Of a stretch of DNA of 64,000 nt, positions 46,178 through 58,368 are shown piece by piece. Source of the DNA: Rosa chinensis (Eukaryota; Streptophyta; Magnoliopsida; Rosales; Rosaceae); NCBI RefSeq assembly GCF_002994745.2, contig NC_037094.1:12151001-12215000 (forward strand). Reading direction: 5' to 3'. Made by a program: the position numbers and the translations under genes. Numbering within the stretch: the first letter of the stretch is position 1; every line of letters starts with the position of its first letter. The notes beneath the pieces were generated by a model, which did no database searches, was not told where the DNA came from, and saw only the letters and a list, made by a program, of their open reading frames with translations.

Positions 46178-48102
46178 ATGCCATCTCCAATCGTGGAGGT
46201 CTAAAATAGACTGTTTGGACACAAAATGAGCATTTTGGCCTGTCAAGGCATGTGTTGGAGAAATTGAGCCAATGTCAGTGGCTCAAGCTATATATTGTCG
46301 ACAAGTTCGAAATATATTATTTAAAAGCTAAATAAAGCCTACTATGGAGAATTATGCGAGATGTAAGAAAAGGAAATTATGGAAGCATGGAAATGAAAAG
46401 TCAACTTTAGCACATTTTTCTACTTCGGCTAGGAGAAACCGAGCTAAATAAGGAAAGAGGGGCGGAAGACTAACCAAACAAGATCCAAATAAGCTGAAAC
46501 TTTCCAGATTAATACTAGACATCCCAAGGATAATTTCTTATGAAGAGTGCAAGATCTAGTTTCAAGTGGAAAGCTTTCAAACAATCAGTCCAATTTTCTA
46601 CAGAAGCAAAACTGGAAAACTAGACCTGTGAGGAGTCCAGCAGCATTTCCGCTCTGAAATTTCATCACAATGATCTACACGACTACACTCATTGTGGATC
46701 ATTTTATATGAAGAAGTCGTAGACCTATTATGATTTCTTAGTGGAGATATAATTGAAGGAATAAAGGAGCCGAAAATGATTCAAAATCACTCCAAAACTC
46801 ATCATTTCTATCTCCATTTAGTGCTCCATTATCTCCATTTAGTGCTCCACTATCTCCAACTAGTGCTCCACTATCATTTGTTTAAGGCCAACCACTTTGG
46901 CATGGTAGCCTATAAATAGAGGTTACAATGAAACACTTAAACACACAATTCACCCATCAATACATCTCTAAGATGATCTAAGTTCTCTCTAGAGCAACCT
47001 CTCTAAGAGCAACTCCTCTCCTTCTCTTTCTCTTACCGGTGATCACACTCCTAGTCCTAGTCTTCTCACAAGCCGACTTTCAGTGCCACCAAACCCTCTG
47101 TCAACGTACTTCGGTCCTAGTCTCCTCGGGAGCCTACGGTAGTGCCGCGACCACAACGGTTACAGAACCAGCCAAGCAAGGGTAACGCCCTAGCAACCCA
47201 GCCAAGCTAAAGTCATGCTTTAGCAAGATCTCAATACTTCCCTGTGATTTCGCTCTGCTCAATCTGCAATATTGAGTATCGACTTGTGAACAAGAAGAAA
47301 CTTCAGCAAAGTCCTCACCACGAGGCACAAAGAATCCCACGACGAGGTTGGTGCTCTCCTCGTCTACAATCACTCGACAGAAGTCAGGTCAAGGGACACC
47401 CCCGACGACCACACCCGAACGGTGTTGGCACGCCCGCACAAGAAAAGAGATTGTTGACCAGCTGCAACAAAACTGGAGCCAAACATAGACCATGGTCTAA
47501 AATTTTAAACCTTTGAATGGTACTATTCATTCAAATAGTGAGGTCTATAATTTTTTCAACTCCAATCATTTGAGGTCTAAATTATAGACTTTAATATATT
47601 TTGTATACTTCAAAATTATAAGTGTTTTCAGTTATATTACTAATTCAAGTATACCTAGAATTATTTTTAGAGACAAAAATATAATTTTAATGATTACATA
47701 AATTTTTTTTTTTTTCAATTATTGTAATGAATAAATGCAGTAAAGTATTATTGTAACGGCCCATTTTGTATTATACTTCATAATTATATTTAGTTGATGT
47801 ATCATACCACTAATAAATAATAATAATTGTTATAATAAATTGTTAGGTCAAATTTATTTCATAAAATTAAAGATTTCATAAAATCAAATTTATTCAAAAA
47901 AAATTTGGATTAATTATGCAATCATGCAACTTGAAGCTTGAAGTGGGCCGACTTTGGTGGTCTAAATGGTGGTCTATATTTAGACCAAGAAATGGACTTT
48001 AGACCACCATGGAACATTTTTGTAATAGACCTAATGCATGATTGGAGATGGTTTTTGCTCAACCATGGTCTAAAATATAGACTTTTAACCTTCTATTGGA
48101 GA
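46178..48102. mobile_element. MITE-like element carrying a nested LTR
   Basis: Ends are inverted: 'gccatctccaat' at the left and 'attggagatagc' at the right, with related 'ggtctaaa..atagac' words inside both arms and near 47490-47580. This is the widespread 'ATCTCCAA' type of plant MITE. The target duplication is unclear. The LTR at 46253-47485 sits inside it. Confidence 0.5.
46253..47485 (+). repeat. Probable solo LTR, about 1.23 kb
   Basis: It begins TGTTGGAG and ends GCCAAACA, with a TATA-type cctataaataga near 46911 and CT-rich downstream sequence typical of LTR U5 regions. It interrupts the MITE-like element. A 23-bp tandem repeat of 'tctccatttagtgctccac' occurs at 46810-46870. No clean 5-bp duplication was found. 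Confidence 0.55.
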
Positions 48103-48364
48103 TAGCCTCACAAAGTGCTTAGTTGTGGTATAAAAGATAGTATGGTGTTCTGGAAATTGTGTGGAAAGATCTTAACTATATACTAGAAGCTGAAAAAGTA
48201 AAAGTTTGTCAGGTTGTCTATTCTAACCGAGACTAATTTGGAGAAGTGAAAAGTCCATCCTGCTTCATTCAAGGCCTGAGAAGGTGTCCATTGTGGCAGC
48301 TGAACTCTACATGGTATGCTCGTAGGCATAGTCTGATATTGTCATCATTTAACTTAATTATCCT

Positions 48365-49115
48365 GATGTCAATAGGTGTGGAGTTTTATTATGAAATGCC
48401 TCAATACTATAAAGAAGAGTAATTCAACCGCTTTTATTTCTTAGGTTGTCATGTCAGACATGTCTTATTTATGATATGGAATTTTATACTTTGCACATTC
48501 TAATTTGTATTGAGCCACACAACTTTAACAATCTCCACCATAGCGAGATACATACTCTCTTGCCAACCTTCATTCCCTTGAGTCATATCATTGTCTCTTG
48601 CAACTTCACCTTTGATCATGATTTTACTTGAGCGTTTGTTCCAACTAGCTTTTGAGTCACTCCACCTTGAGCTTTCAACCCGACTCCACAACTACGAATT
48701 TTCACCTTTTCTCCGAGGCACTTCTACTTGAGCCTACAACTTGGCTTACACCTTAATAGGAATTTTCTTCGAGCTGGCTCCACCTATCTCACATTTGAAT
48801 TGTCACATTGATCATTCGCCTCTGCCCACATTCACATTGAATGATGAGGTGTCCCAATCAAACCTTCAGCTCTATAACTAATTATTGTAGGCAACGAAAT
48901 CCTTGTGATCCTCTCATAGGTATAGTACCGATATTATCCCCAATTAACCCCCTAACCTCAACATGTGTGGAGCTTTATCCCAAAATGCCTTAGTATTATA
49001 AGGAATAAACCGACCATTTATATTACTTATGTTGTCGTGTCTCCTTCCTTTATGATGTACGTGAGACTATATCTTTTCCACATTCTAGTTCGTATCAAGT
49101 CACACAACTCCAACA
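48365..49115 (-). repeat. Two diverged direct repeats, possible LTR pair of a deleted element
   Basis: 48375-48535 and 48965-49115 align ('ggtgtggag', 'cacattcta', 'cacacaact'). On the minus strand both start near tgttggagttgtgtg-like sequence, as many plant LTRs do. The 430 bp between show no protein domain. Confidence 0.4.
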
Positions 49116-50988
49116 GTATCCTCCTCTACTGCGCGCAGCGCACATTGATCATATTGACGAAAATCATACGTCACTTATCTTTTATAAAAATAAAATAAAA
49201 GTATTGTTATACGCGGCCAGATAATGTAACGATATTTATCCACCAATAATTTCACTAGTCTTTAATTTAACTCGATTACTCGAACAAGAAAGCTAGAAAA
49301 TGATGCTGTGGTTCATTTCTCAAGGGTGTCAATAATGTAGAGCTAATTAGGTTGAGACTTGACAAGATCAAAGTCTCTGTAATTCTAGTCCAAAAGAAGT
49401 GGGGGAGCAACGCCCATCTTTGTTCAAACTTCAAAGAGCGTGGTTTGATAATTGCCGGAGTTAATCGGGCAAACATCATAATTAAGGATAAGGATTGTGA
49501 AATACCTAACCGAATATTTGGATATCATACGAGAGTGGGGGGCCCACTGTTTTTGGGTCTTTTAACGGATAAGGACTGTAGACCCAGACCCACGCTCCCC
49601 CTTTCTCCACACGCATTCACGTCCTTCCCAGCGACCACAAAATCCGGGTCACACTCACACCTTTGTTTTTTTGTTTTTGTTTTTTGTTTTTTTTTTTGTT
49701 TTTTCCCTTATCTTACAAATACTTTTTCTTTGCCCTTTTAGAATGGAACCGAGTCCATTTTAACAAGCTGATAGTCCATTTTGTAATTAAACAATACCGT
49801 TTACTATAACTAGATTTAAAATAGTTGAACGAACGGAATATTACGTCCTCATAAATAACTAAAATAATGCAGATTGAAATTTAAAGAACAAGAGCATATT
49901 CAATTGTCCAAGAAAATTTAAATTTAGGTTAGATCATCCGAATGTTGAAGGCGACATGATATGAGATTATCACGTATATTAATACATACAGTAAAAAAAT
50001 TTAAATATATTTTATTGTGAATAGGAAGTCAAGACATAATGTGTTATTTTTCTTATTGTTTCAGTTTTTTTGGTTAATTGAGGAAATCATATCGAATTTG
50101 AAATCTCAATTTATAATGTGGTCTAGGAAAACAATAATAAAAACAGTTAGATTCAACTTTTAATTATTTATTTAAAACATCAACTAATATTTAAACCACC
50201 AATTCAAAACATTCTTATCCGTCATTTTCTTAAAATTAATAAAGATTTTTTTTTCTTCTCATCCATCAATGCATAAATATGCAATTTAAACACTAGCTTA
50301 TTTCTTGTTGCAATTATCCACTCCGCAGTTAGATCCAAAATGGTCGACATAAGAAATCGAGAGGCTTTAGAAAATTCAAACGTGGACCCCAGCAGACCAA
50401 CCACGAGGCAGCAACTGCATGACGTGGGACGTGAACGTCAATTCGTCAAATCCAGAGAGCGTAAAAGTCGGTGGTGGTGTACGAGAATGAGATTGGAATT
50501 GGAATTGGAATTGGAATTGGACTGGAACGCAATAGAAGCATTGCATAGGGGAAACGTGAGAATTGGAATCGTTGCGGAATAACAATCCATCATTATCCAA
50601 AATTCAAATGCAACTTCTTACCCCAGTATTTAAGGGTCAGCGGAAACTAGCTGCTGCTTGTCTCCTAGATTTTATCCGCTTTTTTTTTTTTTGGCGAATA
50701 GATTTTATCCGCTTTGAACTGCGCAACTCTAGGAGGGACCTCTCTTTTTTCCTATTTAGAATTTTTTGGGGAATGAATCGACCACCGTGTTAGGCAGGAA
50801 TTATAGTCCAGCTGAGGGGTTAATATAGATAGGACTTTTAAAAGGCTAAATTTTAATTCATGAATAATTAATATTCCTACAAATAGTAAGGATTATAATT
50901 TTAACAATCTCTAACTTTTAAGGTTATAAGTTTAAATGTCATGTATTTTATTATTTTTTATTATATTTTTTAAATGTATAGTATTTTT
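49116..50988. other. Intergenic DNA
   Basis: AT-rich. T-rich low-complexity sequence lies at 49665-49715 and a hexamer repeat (ggaatt)n at 50493-50520. Open frames at 49352-49741 and 50340-50582 lack recognisable domains. Confidence 0.4.
50493..50520. repeat. ggaatt hexamer microsatellite
   Basis: Four to five tandem units. It encodes Glu-Leu on one strand and Gln-Phe on the other, which explains the spurious frames. Confidence 0.85.
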
Positions 50989-51204
50989 AAATTATAAGTA
51001 TTAGAAATGATAAATATTGATATTTGTATGTCCGTATTTTTATGTTCATATTTTTCATTACATTTTGTTTTAAACACGTACGTATCAAATTTTATAATTT
51101 ACCTTTTTTATATTTTATGGTCGAATTTTTTAAAATATTTTTCACTAAAACATACCAAATTATTTATATACGTATTTTTAATGTTTAACTCTCATCCCAA
51201 ATAT

Positions 51205-52236
51205 GGAAAAACAAAAAAAAAACCTAAAAACTCTCTCTACGCCCTAGTGCCGCAAGAGTGACCCAACTCCTCCAAATTTCCTGTCCGGCTGCGGTCATGG
51301 ATAGCATCGACTTTGCCTCGCTGTTCCTGTTGCTGGCTGCCGGACGGGTACTGCATTGCCCAGGGCTTTTGATCTGAAGAGAAAGGGGTAGGCTTGAGGT
51401 TTTTGGCAGGATGATTAGCGGTGAGTCTTGGCCAGCGTTTTCTGGGCGTTTTGATGTCGTTCCTGTGCAGATCCGGTCTGGGGCTCGAGAGTCTGGGCGC
51501 ACTCATGGTGGATTTCCTGATCCAGCGGTGCGGGCTTCGTGGAGCTCGGGGTTGAACTCGACGGTGGTGGGGCTGCGTGGGGCTTGTGGCAGAGCTCGAC
51601 GTCTGTACAGACTACGTGGAGTTTCGGCGTTTCTAGTTTTTCTCGTGGGCGGCGCAGCTCGTGGCGGGGCTTGTCGGCGACGGAAAAGTATTGGTGCTGT
51701 AGAGGTGGCTGTAGGCGTGGTGGTGACGTGGTCTAGACTTGGGTCCATATTCCTTGCTGGGCCTTGAGTTTGGTCCTCCTTCTCTTAGGGCGGCCCTGGT
51801 TTCTAAGTTAGGCTGGGGTTTTGCCCTAAGCCCATTTATGCTTTATCTAGTTTTTGTCTAAATTTTATTATTGTTCTGCTTTCAGGGACAGTCTAGGCAC
51901 CTTTGTGCATCTAGTTTTTTGCATTTGGTCTGGTCTTGTCGACTTAATTCTCAGTAGATCTAGTTGTACACCAATTGCGGTCTCTAGGCAATTAGATTTA
52001 TTGGTTAAGAGTTAGGTTGGGAGGGCCAGATCTTTCTAGCGCCTCCGGCGTAGTACCAAAGGGGGATCCCGCTATGTCTACGCATTGATTGTTCAATGAG
52101 TGGGTCTATGTTTCTATGTACCGTTGTGGGTACTACCACTATCTTCTTGACTGTTAATGGCAGCGGAAGGGTATGTAATGGTCTATTCTGGCTTTCGATG
52201 AATATATTTTCGCCTACTGGCTCCATTCTAAAAAAA
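51205..52236 (+). mobile_element. Non-LTR retroelement insertion with poly(A) end
   Basis: 1032 bp of GC-richer DNA ends in an A run and is flanked by an exact 18-bp duplication aactctcatcccaaatat (51187-51204; 52237-52254). This is the footprint of target-primed reverse transcription. No RT or RNase H domain is visible in its frames, so it is a truncated or non-autonomous LINE-type copy. Confidence 0.85.
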
Positions 52237-52936
52237 AACTCTCATCCCAAATATTACTAACTATGAGCAACGATTACATAAAAATCAACTAGATGACATC
52301 AACAACATCAGCAAGTTGTTGGACTAAATTAATCGCAACCCTCGAGCTCTTTTGATTAATCTGATCTATTATTTGAGTCACCAAATTTGTGGGCTCCACT
52401 CCATGCATTGGGAGCTATACAAAAGGCTAAATGTAGCCCTGTCCTTGGCCCTGTCGCTCGTCAAAATCAATTTTTGTTTGACATAGTCCTCTCATTAGAT
52501 ATGAAAATCTTGAATTTAGGGGTTGAAGATGGCCTAAATTATAAGTATTAGAAATAACAAATATTGATATTTGTATGTCCGTACTTTTATGTTCATATTT
52601 TTCATTAGATTTCATTTTAAACACTTACATATCGAATTCTATAAATTGCCATCTCTATATTTTATGGTTGAATTTTTCAAAGTATCTTTCACTAAAAATT
52701 ACCAAAGTAATCATATACGTATTTTTGACATTTAATTCTCGTCCCAAATATTAGTAACTATGAGCAATGGTTAGATTAAATCAGCTAGATGACATCAGCA
52801 ACCTGACATCATCAAGTTGTTGGACTAAATGAATCAATCACAGCCCTCGATTTCGTTTGATTAAATCTGATATGTTATTTGGGCCTCCAAATTCGAGGGC
52901 TCCACTCCATGCCTTGGGGGCTATACAAAGGGCTAA

Positions 52937-53276
52937 AGGCACGTTTGGTTCGCGGAAAGTAAGTATTAGGAAATGAAACTTGTTCCTTTCTTGCGTTTGG
53001 GATGCTTTTGGAAAGGAAATCGTTTCCTGAATGAATGGTAAATAAGAGGGAAAGTGATTCCTTCCAAACTCCAAATGAATCACTTTCCCCTATTTTTTCT
53101 TTACATTTATTACTCACAACATATTATTTATTACATTATTTACAATTTTTTTAACAATTTTCCTAATAACTTTCCTTATGTTACTAAATGTCGGAATGAA
53201 AAGTTATTGGGAAATGAACCCTTCCTATGGGAAAGACAAATGAATTACTTTCATTTCCGTGAACCAAACAAGACCT
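52937..53276. mobile_element. Harbinger/Tourist-type MITE
   Basis: 340 bp with short inverted ends (aggcacgtttggttc and the complement of aggtcttgtttggttc) flanked by TAA on both sides (52934-52936; 53277-53279). The corresponding site in the first tandem copy is empty (gctaaatgtagcc near 52423), which confirms the borders. The core is AT-rich and non-coding. Confidence 0.85.
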
Positions 53277-53742
53277 TAAATATAGTCCTGCCCTTGGCCC
53301 TATAGCCCATCAAAATCATTTTTGGTTTAACATAGTACTGTCATTGGAGATGAAAATCTTGAATTTAAGGGCTGGAGATGGCCTAAATTATAAGGATTAG
53401 AAATGACAAATATTGATATTTGTATGTCAGTACTTTTATGTCCATATTTTTCATTACATTTCATCTTAACACTTACATATCAAATTTTATAGCTGTTTCC
53501 GTATTTTATGGCTGAATTTTTCAAAGTATTTTTCACTAAAAGTTACCAAATTATTCATATATGTATTTTGACGTTTAATTATCGTCCTAAATATTACTAA
53601 CTATGAGCAACAGTTATATTAAATCAGCTAGATGACATCAGCGAGCTGAAGTCATCAAGTTGTTGGACTAAATTAATCGATCACAGCCCTCGATCTCTTT
53701 TGATTAAGTCTGATCTGTTATTTGAGCCACCAAATTCGTGGG

Positions 53743-56400
53743 TATGTTAGAAGATCATTGACATTCCCCAATGGATGGAATTTAACCTAAAAACACCCAT
53801 ATAAAGCTAGTACTTGCTCTCACAAGACACACAAGCAAACCGCTACCCCATTATATACTGCATATTGAGTTTGTTGAGAGCAGAAGGCTAAGTTTGTTCA
53901 TCGTTTCTCAACGTCAGCAACCCCCGGTATGTTCATTTCTCGATCTTATATCTAAGATTGATCATAAAAACACGTGTTTCTATGAATGTGTGTGTCTAAG
54001 TTTGATGTAGTTTTCTTATACGTAACACCAAAGAGACAGTAGATGTCATTATATTCTTAAATAAACTTACTTATTTTGACTATATCTTACCATTGTTAAA
54101 ATCAATCAAGCAAGGGCAGAACCACTCGAGTTTATTTATGCATGCACTGTCTCGTTTGTCCACTAATGCGCCATAGAACAAAGTCATGAATCGTGATATT
54201 AACCACAGTCACGAGCTATACGGATTTTCTTGCGTGCATGCCAATCGCGATAAAAACTGGCGCGGTAAAAAGTAGATAGAAAAGGGTTTTATTTATTTAT
54301 CAATTTTTATTATTATTTTTATTTTATTTTTAGAAAGAGATAGAAAAGGGTGTAAAAAGTTGATGTAATGACCTTATCCAAACGATAAAAAAAGGCTGAA
54401 GATACAGACAGCGTGACAGAAGGGAAATCAAATTGCGTGGCCGTTCAGCCGCGTACGCTTTCAAAACCGCACTTAACTCCCCTAATTATGTTTTTCCTTT
54501 AATTACTTTACTTAATCCCTTTTCCTTTTTTGCTAACTCTTTCCTTTTCTTGCCAAAATTTATTCCCATTGATTTTTAGGCAGCCGTTGATCGTTGGTTT
54601 ACAGCTCATCTTAGGTCTTTATCAATTTACCGCAATGGTTATCAAAAATAATTTAACTATATCTTGTCATTTCGAAAATTTTGTTTTAATAAGAGGAAAA
54701 GACCACAACAGATGATATATCTTTCTTGATTTTTATCATTAAAGATGTTAAAACGCTGATTTGATCAAATCATATTTTTACGCATGTTCGTGTAAGTTTG
54801 TGAGATATAAGTAGTGATACAATTTTATCTCATATGACTCTAAAATCAGGCTCAATTTTAATCATGCTCTAAATTCTAAAAGGCATGTCATTCATGAGAA
54901 TTTCCAGTCATTCTAAACAAATGGTAATAAGTTTAAATACACAAATTTAATAAAATAATCAATTGACCATAAAGAATTTTTAAATACGGTTGAACTTGTT
55001 CATTCAATCCCCCTCGCATTTAACGTACTTTTACTTAAAATTATTTAATTCTTACCGTTCATTAGATAAATTCTCCTTCATAGATCATCATCAAAAAATA
55101 AAAATAAAAATAATAATAATGAAAGTAGACTAAATTAATAGTCGTGTAACCACATAATCCACAACCTGGTCTTTGTTTATGCAAGGCATTTCTTGTTGGT
55201 TACCATAACGGCAACGTGTGAGTGACAACAATCGAAAGGTCACTTATTTATGAAGCATGGGGATCAATTAATGTCAATTTTGCAATACACGTGGCACTTC
55301 CTTTTGTGGGGGTCCCTACCCTGTGCTTATCCAATTATCCTTATTTATCTACATCCAATATTATTAAACTAGGCCCCGTTGATTTATCTTAAAGGTACAA
55401 AAGGGTAGGTGTGGTCAAACTTTATTAAATTCTCACAGAATTGGATCAACTTCTTTGCTTAAACTATTACGACGACCTTAAATCCTACCTAAACAATTAG
55501 GTTTAGGGTTAAGCCATTGTGATTAAAGTGTTATCTAAGATTTGAGGTAATGAGGATCAAACATTCTATATACAGAAATAGTTGGTAAACCAATGTGAGT
55601 AAAATTTTTGGATTTGTTTTTAAATGGGGATAGTGGTGGGTATGTTGACTAGATTTGAGATTAGCGAATGGTTTTGAGCTAACGTTAATTAATAACATTG
55701 CACTCATACAGGGCTAATTAGCCCAACATGGTAATGAGATATTAACCACCTATTTAGGACCACCACACAATGCAATTGTATTTTCCACATGTTTAATTTT
55801 GTGATAGTAATCAAACAACTAAAAGGGTTTATGTTGTTGACGACATAAAAATTGAGCAACATCATATTAATCTTGTATGACGGGCTAAAACAAGATGGTT
55901 ATATTTTATGTTTTATAATAATTTGGTTAGAATACATCGCTTTCTCAACAAAGATGTTTGGGAAACCAACTGGCGATAAAATAATTTTATCGGTAAAAAA
56001 TTTCAAGTTTGGATCTGTTATCAATTTTGTTTATTTATCACATAGAAAAATTCATGCGTACGTCAGGCGTACCAACCTGACTGTGATAATTTTTTGCCTT
56101 GTTCCGAAACTACTCTTGCTTTTTAAAAATGCAATACCCAAAATTCTCCATTGTTGGGCATTGATTGGACAGCCGCACCGCCGGCTGCCCCACGCAAGAC
56201 TTTCTATATCACATAATAAATGAGAAATACATTAACTATTTTATCTGCTCGTGTAAGAGTTAAAACTCCACGATCTCTCGCTCACATAAGGAAGCTTAAA
56301 TCACTACACTACTAACCCTATTAGTATTACATTACATTGAGAATAAATATGGAAAATATTTAGTTTGTATAAAAAAAAAAAGATAATTGGGGGGAGGGCA
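53743..56400. other. Intergenic DNA
   Basis: AT-rich, without a believable gene. At 53795-53935 a TATA-like catataaagc is followed by CT/CA-rich transcribed-leader-like sequence ending in 'cccccg' before gtatgt, resembling an orphan promoter and leader exon. The frame at 55852-56223 has no recognised domain. Confidence 0.4.
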
Positions 56401-58368
56401 TTTACGTAAATAAAACAGAAATGAGGCCCTCGTGGCGGAAGAGACAGGCACAGGACTATAACGTAAGACCAAACCAGGAGGGTTGCAATCCAACTGTAGT
56501 CTTTAGACTCTTCTTCACATCTCCATCCATATCCAATTCTTCTTTTTTGACTTCGTACGCTTTTATATATAAATCTTCAAGCTCCCACGAGCTTTCCTTT
56601 GTTGAACGATATGAAACCAAATCAAAAAATACAAAAAAGGAAACACATTAACAGCAGCAAACAAACTCTGATCCAAACGAATCCCCCCATATATATCCCA
56701 AAATTCTTTTCTTCCCCTAACGTTTCCTTTTCCCAACTTCTTTCTTTCTTTCCATTTTTTTTATGGTCAGTTTCGATACCATTAAAAACTCTCACAAATC
56801 TCACCGGTTTCCAACCTAACTCTCTTTCTCAAATAAAAATATCAGACAGAGTCTGAAAATTTACATGCTTTTCCTTCCATGTTATCCATTTTATCTCTCT
56901 AACTTGTTCACACCCTCTCAAGCTTCTTCCTCCAAATTTAAAGGGTATGTTGGTTTTGCTGAGAGTTCAAGGGAAATCAACACTTGGGATTTTCTGGGTT
57001 GTTGGCGTTCATGTTTATGACCCAGTTTTGTTTTTCTGTGTTTCTTCAATGTCTAAGAGTTTGTGGTGTGTGTGCAGGAAATTTGCTCTTTGCTGATATC
57101 AAAAACCAAGCTTGAAGCTTTGTTGCTAGATCAATCAGAGTTCTTTTCAGGTTAAGAGTCTCTCTTTCGCTCTAATTACTTATTGATCAATTCTTCTAGC
57201 TCTGTGTATATGAAAGGTAGTAGCTTTAGATCGAAGGGTGTGTTTTTGTTTGGTATGTTAATCAATAAAGACCGAGTCTTTTGAAGAAAATTACTGTCAA
57301 CAAAACTTGTGAAATGACTCTGTTGTGAAAAACAGAGCTCTTGAACTTTTAGGAATAGTTGTTATGACAAGTAATGGTTTTCTATTCAGATATACCTCTT
57401 TGAGTTTCTTACGTGAGGATATTAATAATGATCAAAGATAAGGACGAATCCCTTGAGTAGCCAAATCAGGAGCCGTATTGCATTAATTGGAAAATGACTT
57501 GTTGAAGCCATTAAACTGATTTGGTGATGATTCATTTGCTTTTGATTTCTGGATCCTCCCTGGAAATTTTTGCCTGACAGTTTAACTTTCCTATTCTGCT
57601 TTATTTTTTATGTGGATATATTCAAAATTTAATGAAGATAAGGAGTAGTTGCAAAAAAAATGAAGATAAGGAGGGATAAGAAATTAGCCAAATATAATCA
57701 GATGATAAACATATTCCTGTTGTGCTAATTTAGAAGACAGGTAAGGTAATTTAAAGGTTTGATTTCAAGGTGTTTGTTTCACTGCTTCATCAGTATACCC
57801 TGGTCCTCAAGTTTTTTGAGAACTCAACTTGAAAATACAACACAATAAACTAAAGAAGCGGAACCTGTTTCTAGTTGATACTTGATAAACAAGGTGTATA
57901 TATATATACATATGCAAACATGGAATTTTCTGTCTCGTGCTATGCTTTCTTTTGATTTAGGTTTTTATTATATCAATCATATATGTATTACTCTGTCTTT
58001 TAGGTTTATATTATGATCTTTTCTTGGTATTGTGTATGTTTTGGCTACCTTTGATTGTTGTAATCATGTCATATTCTTTTCAAGTTTGCCATTTTGCCTA
58101 TATGGAGGATGAAGCAGATGACATCTGCTACCCAACCAAAAAAACAAGAAGAAAATACTTGTTCTTTTAAACTTGATAAGTAGTGGGAATTATTTAGGAC
58201 TTCAAACAAGTTAACCACACTATACATGTGGTGATAATCTGATAGATATACTGATTTTCACAAAGTACTTATATTTGTTTCTTCCTGCCATTTCCATAGG
58301 TTCTTTCACCTACTGTATTCAGAGGTCTCTGATTCACTAATCCAGCATAAGAACGTCGTGGAGCAATC
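56401..58368 (+). promoter_or_regulatory. Promoter and 5' UTR (with intron) of the TPS gene
   Basis: A TATA-type tttatatataaatc lies near 56562. A CT-rich leader follows. A donor-like 'ttcag gttaag' near 57150 and an acceptor 'ccatag' at 58296-58301 suggest a 5' UTR intron of about 1.15 kb. The last leader exon (58302-58368) contains no upstream ATG. Confidence 0.5.

Larger units (their letters stand above)
50989..53742. repeat. Three tandem copies of a ~500-bp unit
   Basis: The unit starts at 50989, 52538 and 53385 ('aaattataag.attagaaat', then 'tattgatatttgtatgtc'). After removing one insertion from the first copy and one from the second, the spacings become about 499 and 504 bp. Copies differ by many point changes. 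The unit is AT-rich and non-coding. Confidence 0.85.

Noticed and set aside
51411..51767. 118-aa frame as a host gene
   Set aside because: Lies inside a non-LTR insertion defined by an 18-bp duplication; GC-rich with open frames on both strands.
55852..56223. 123-aa frame upstream of the TPS gene
   Set aside because: AT-rich, no domain, no splice context; probably chance.
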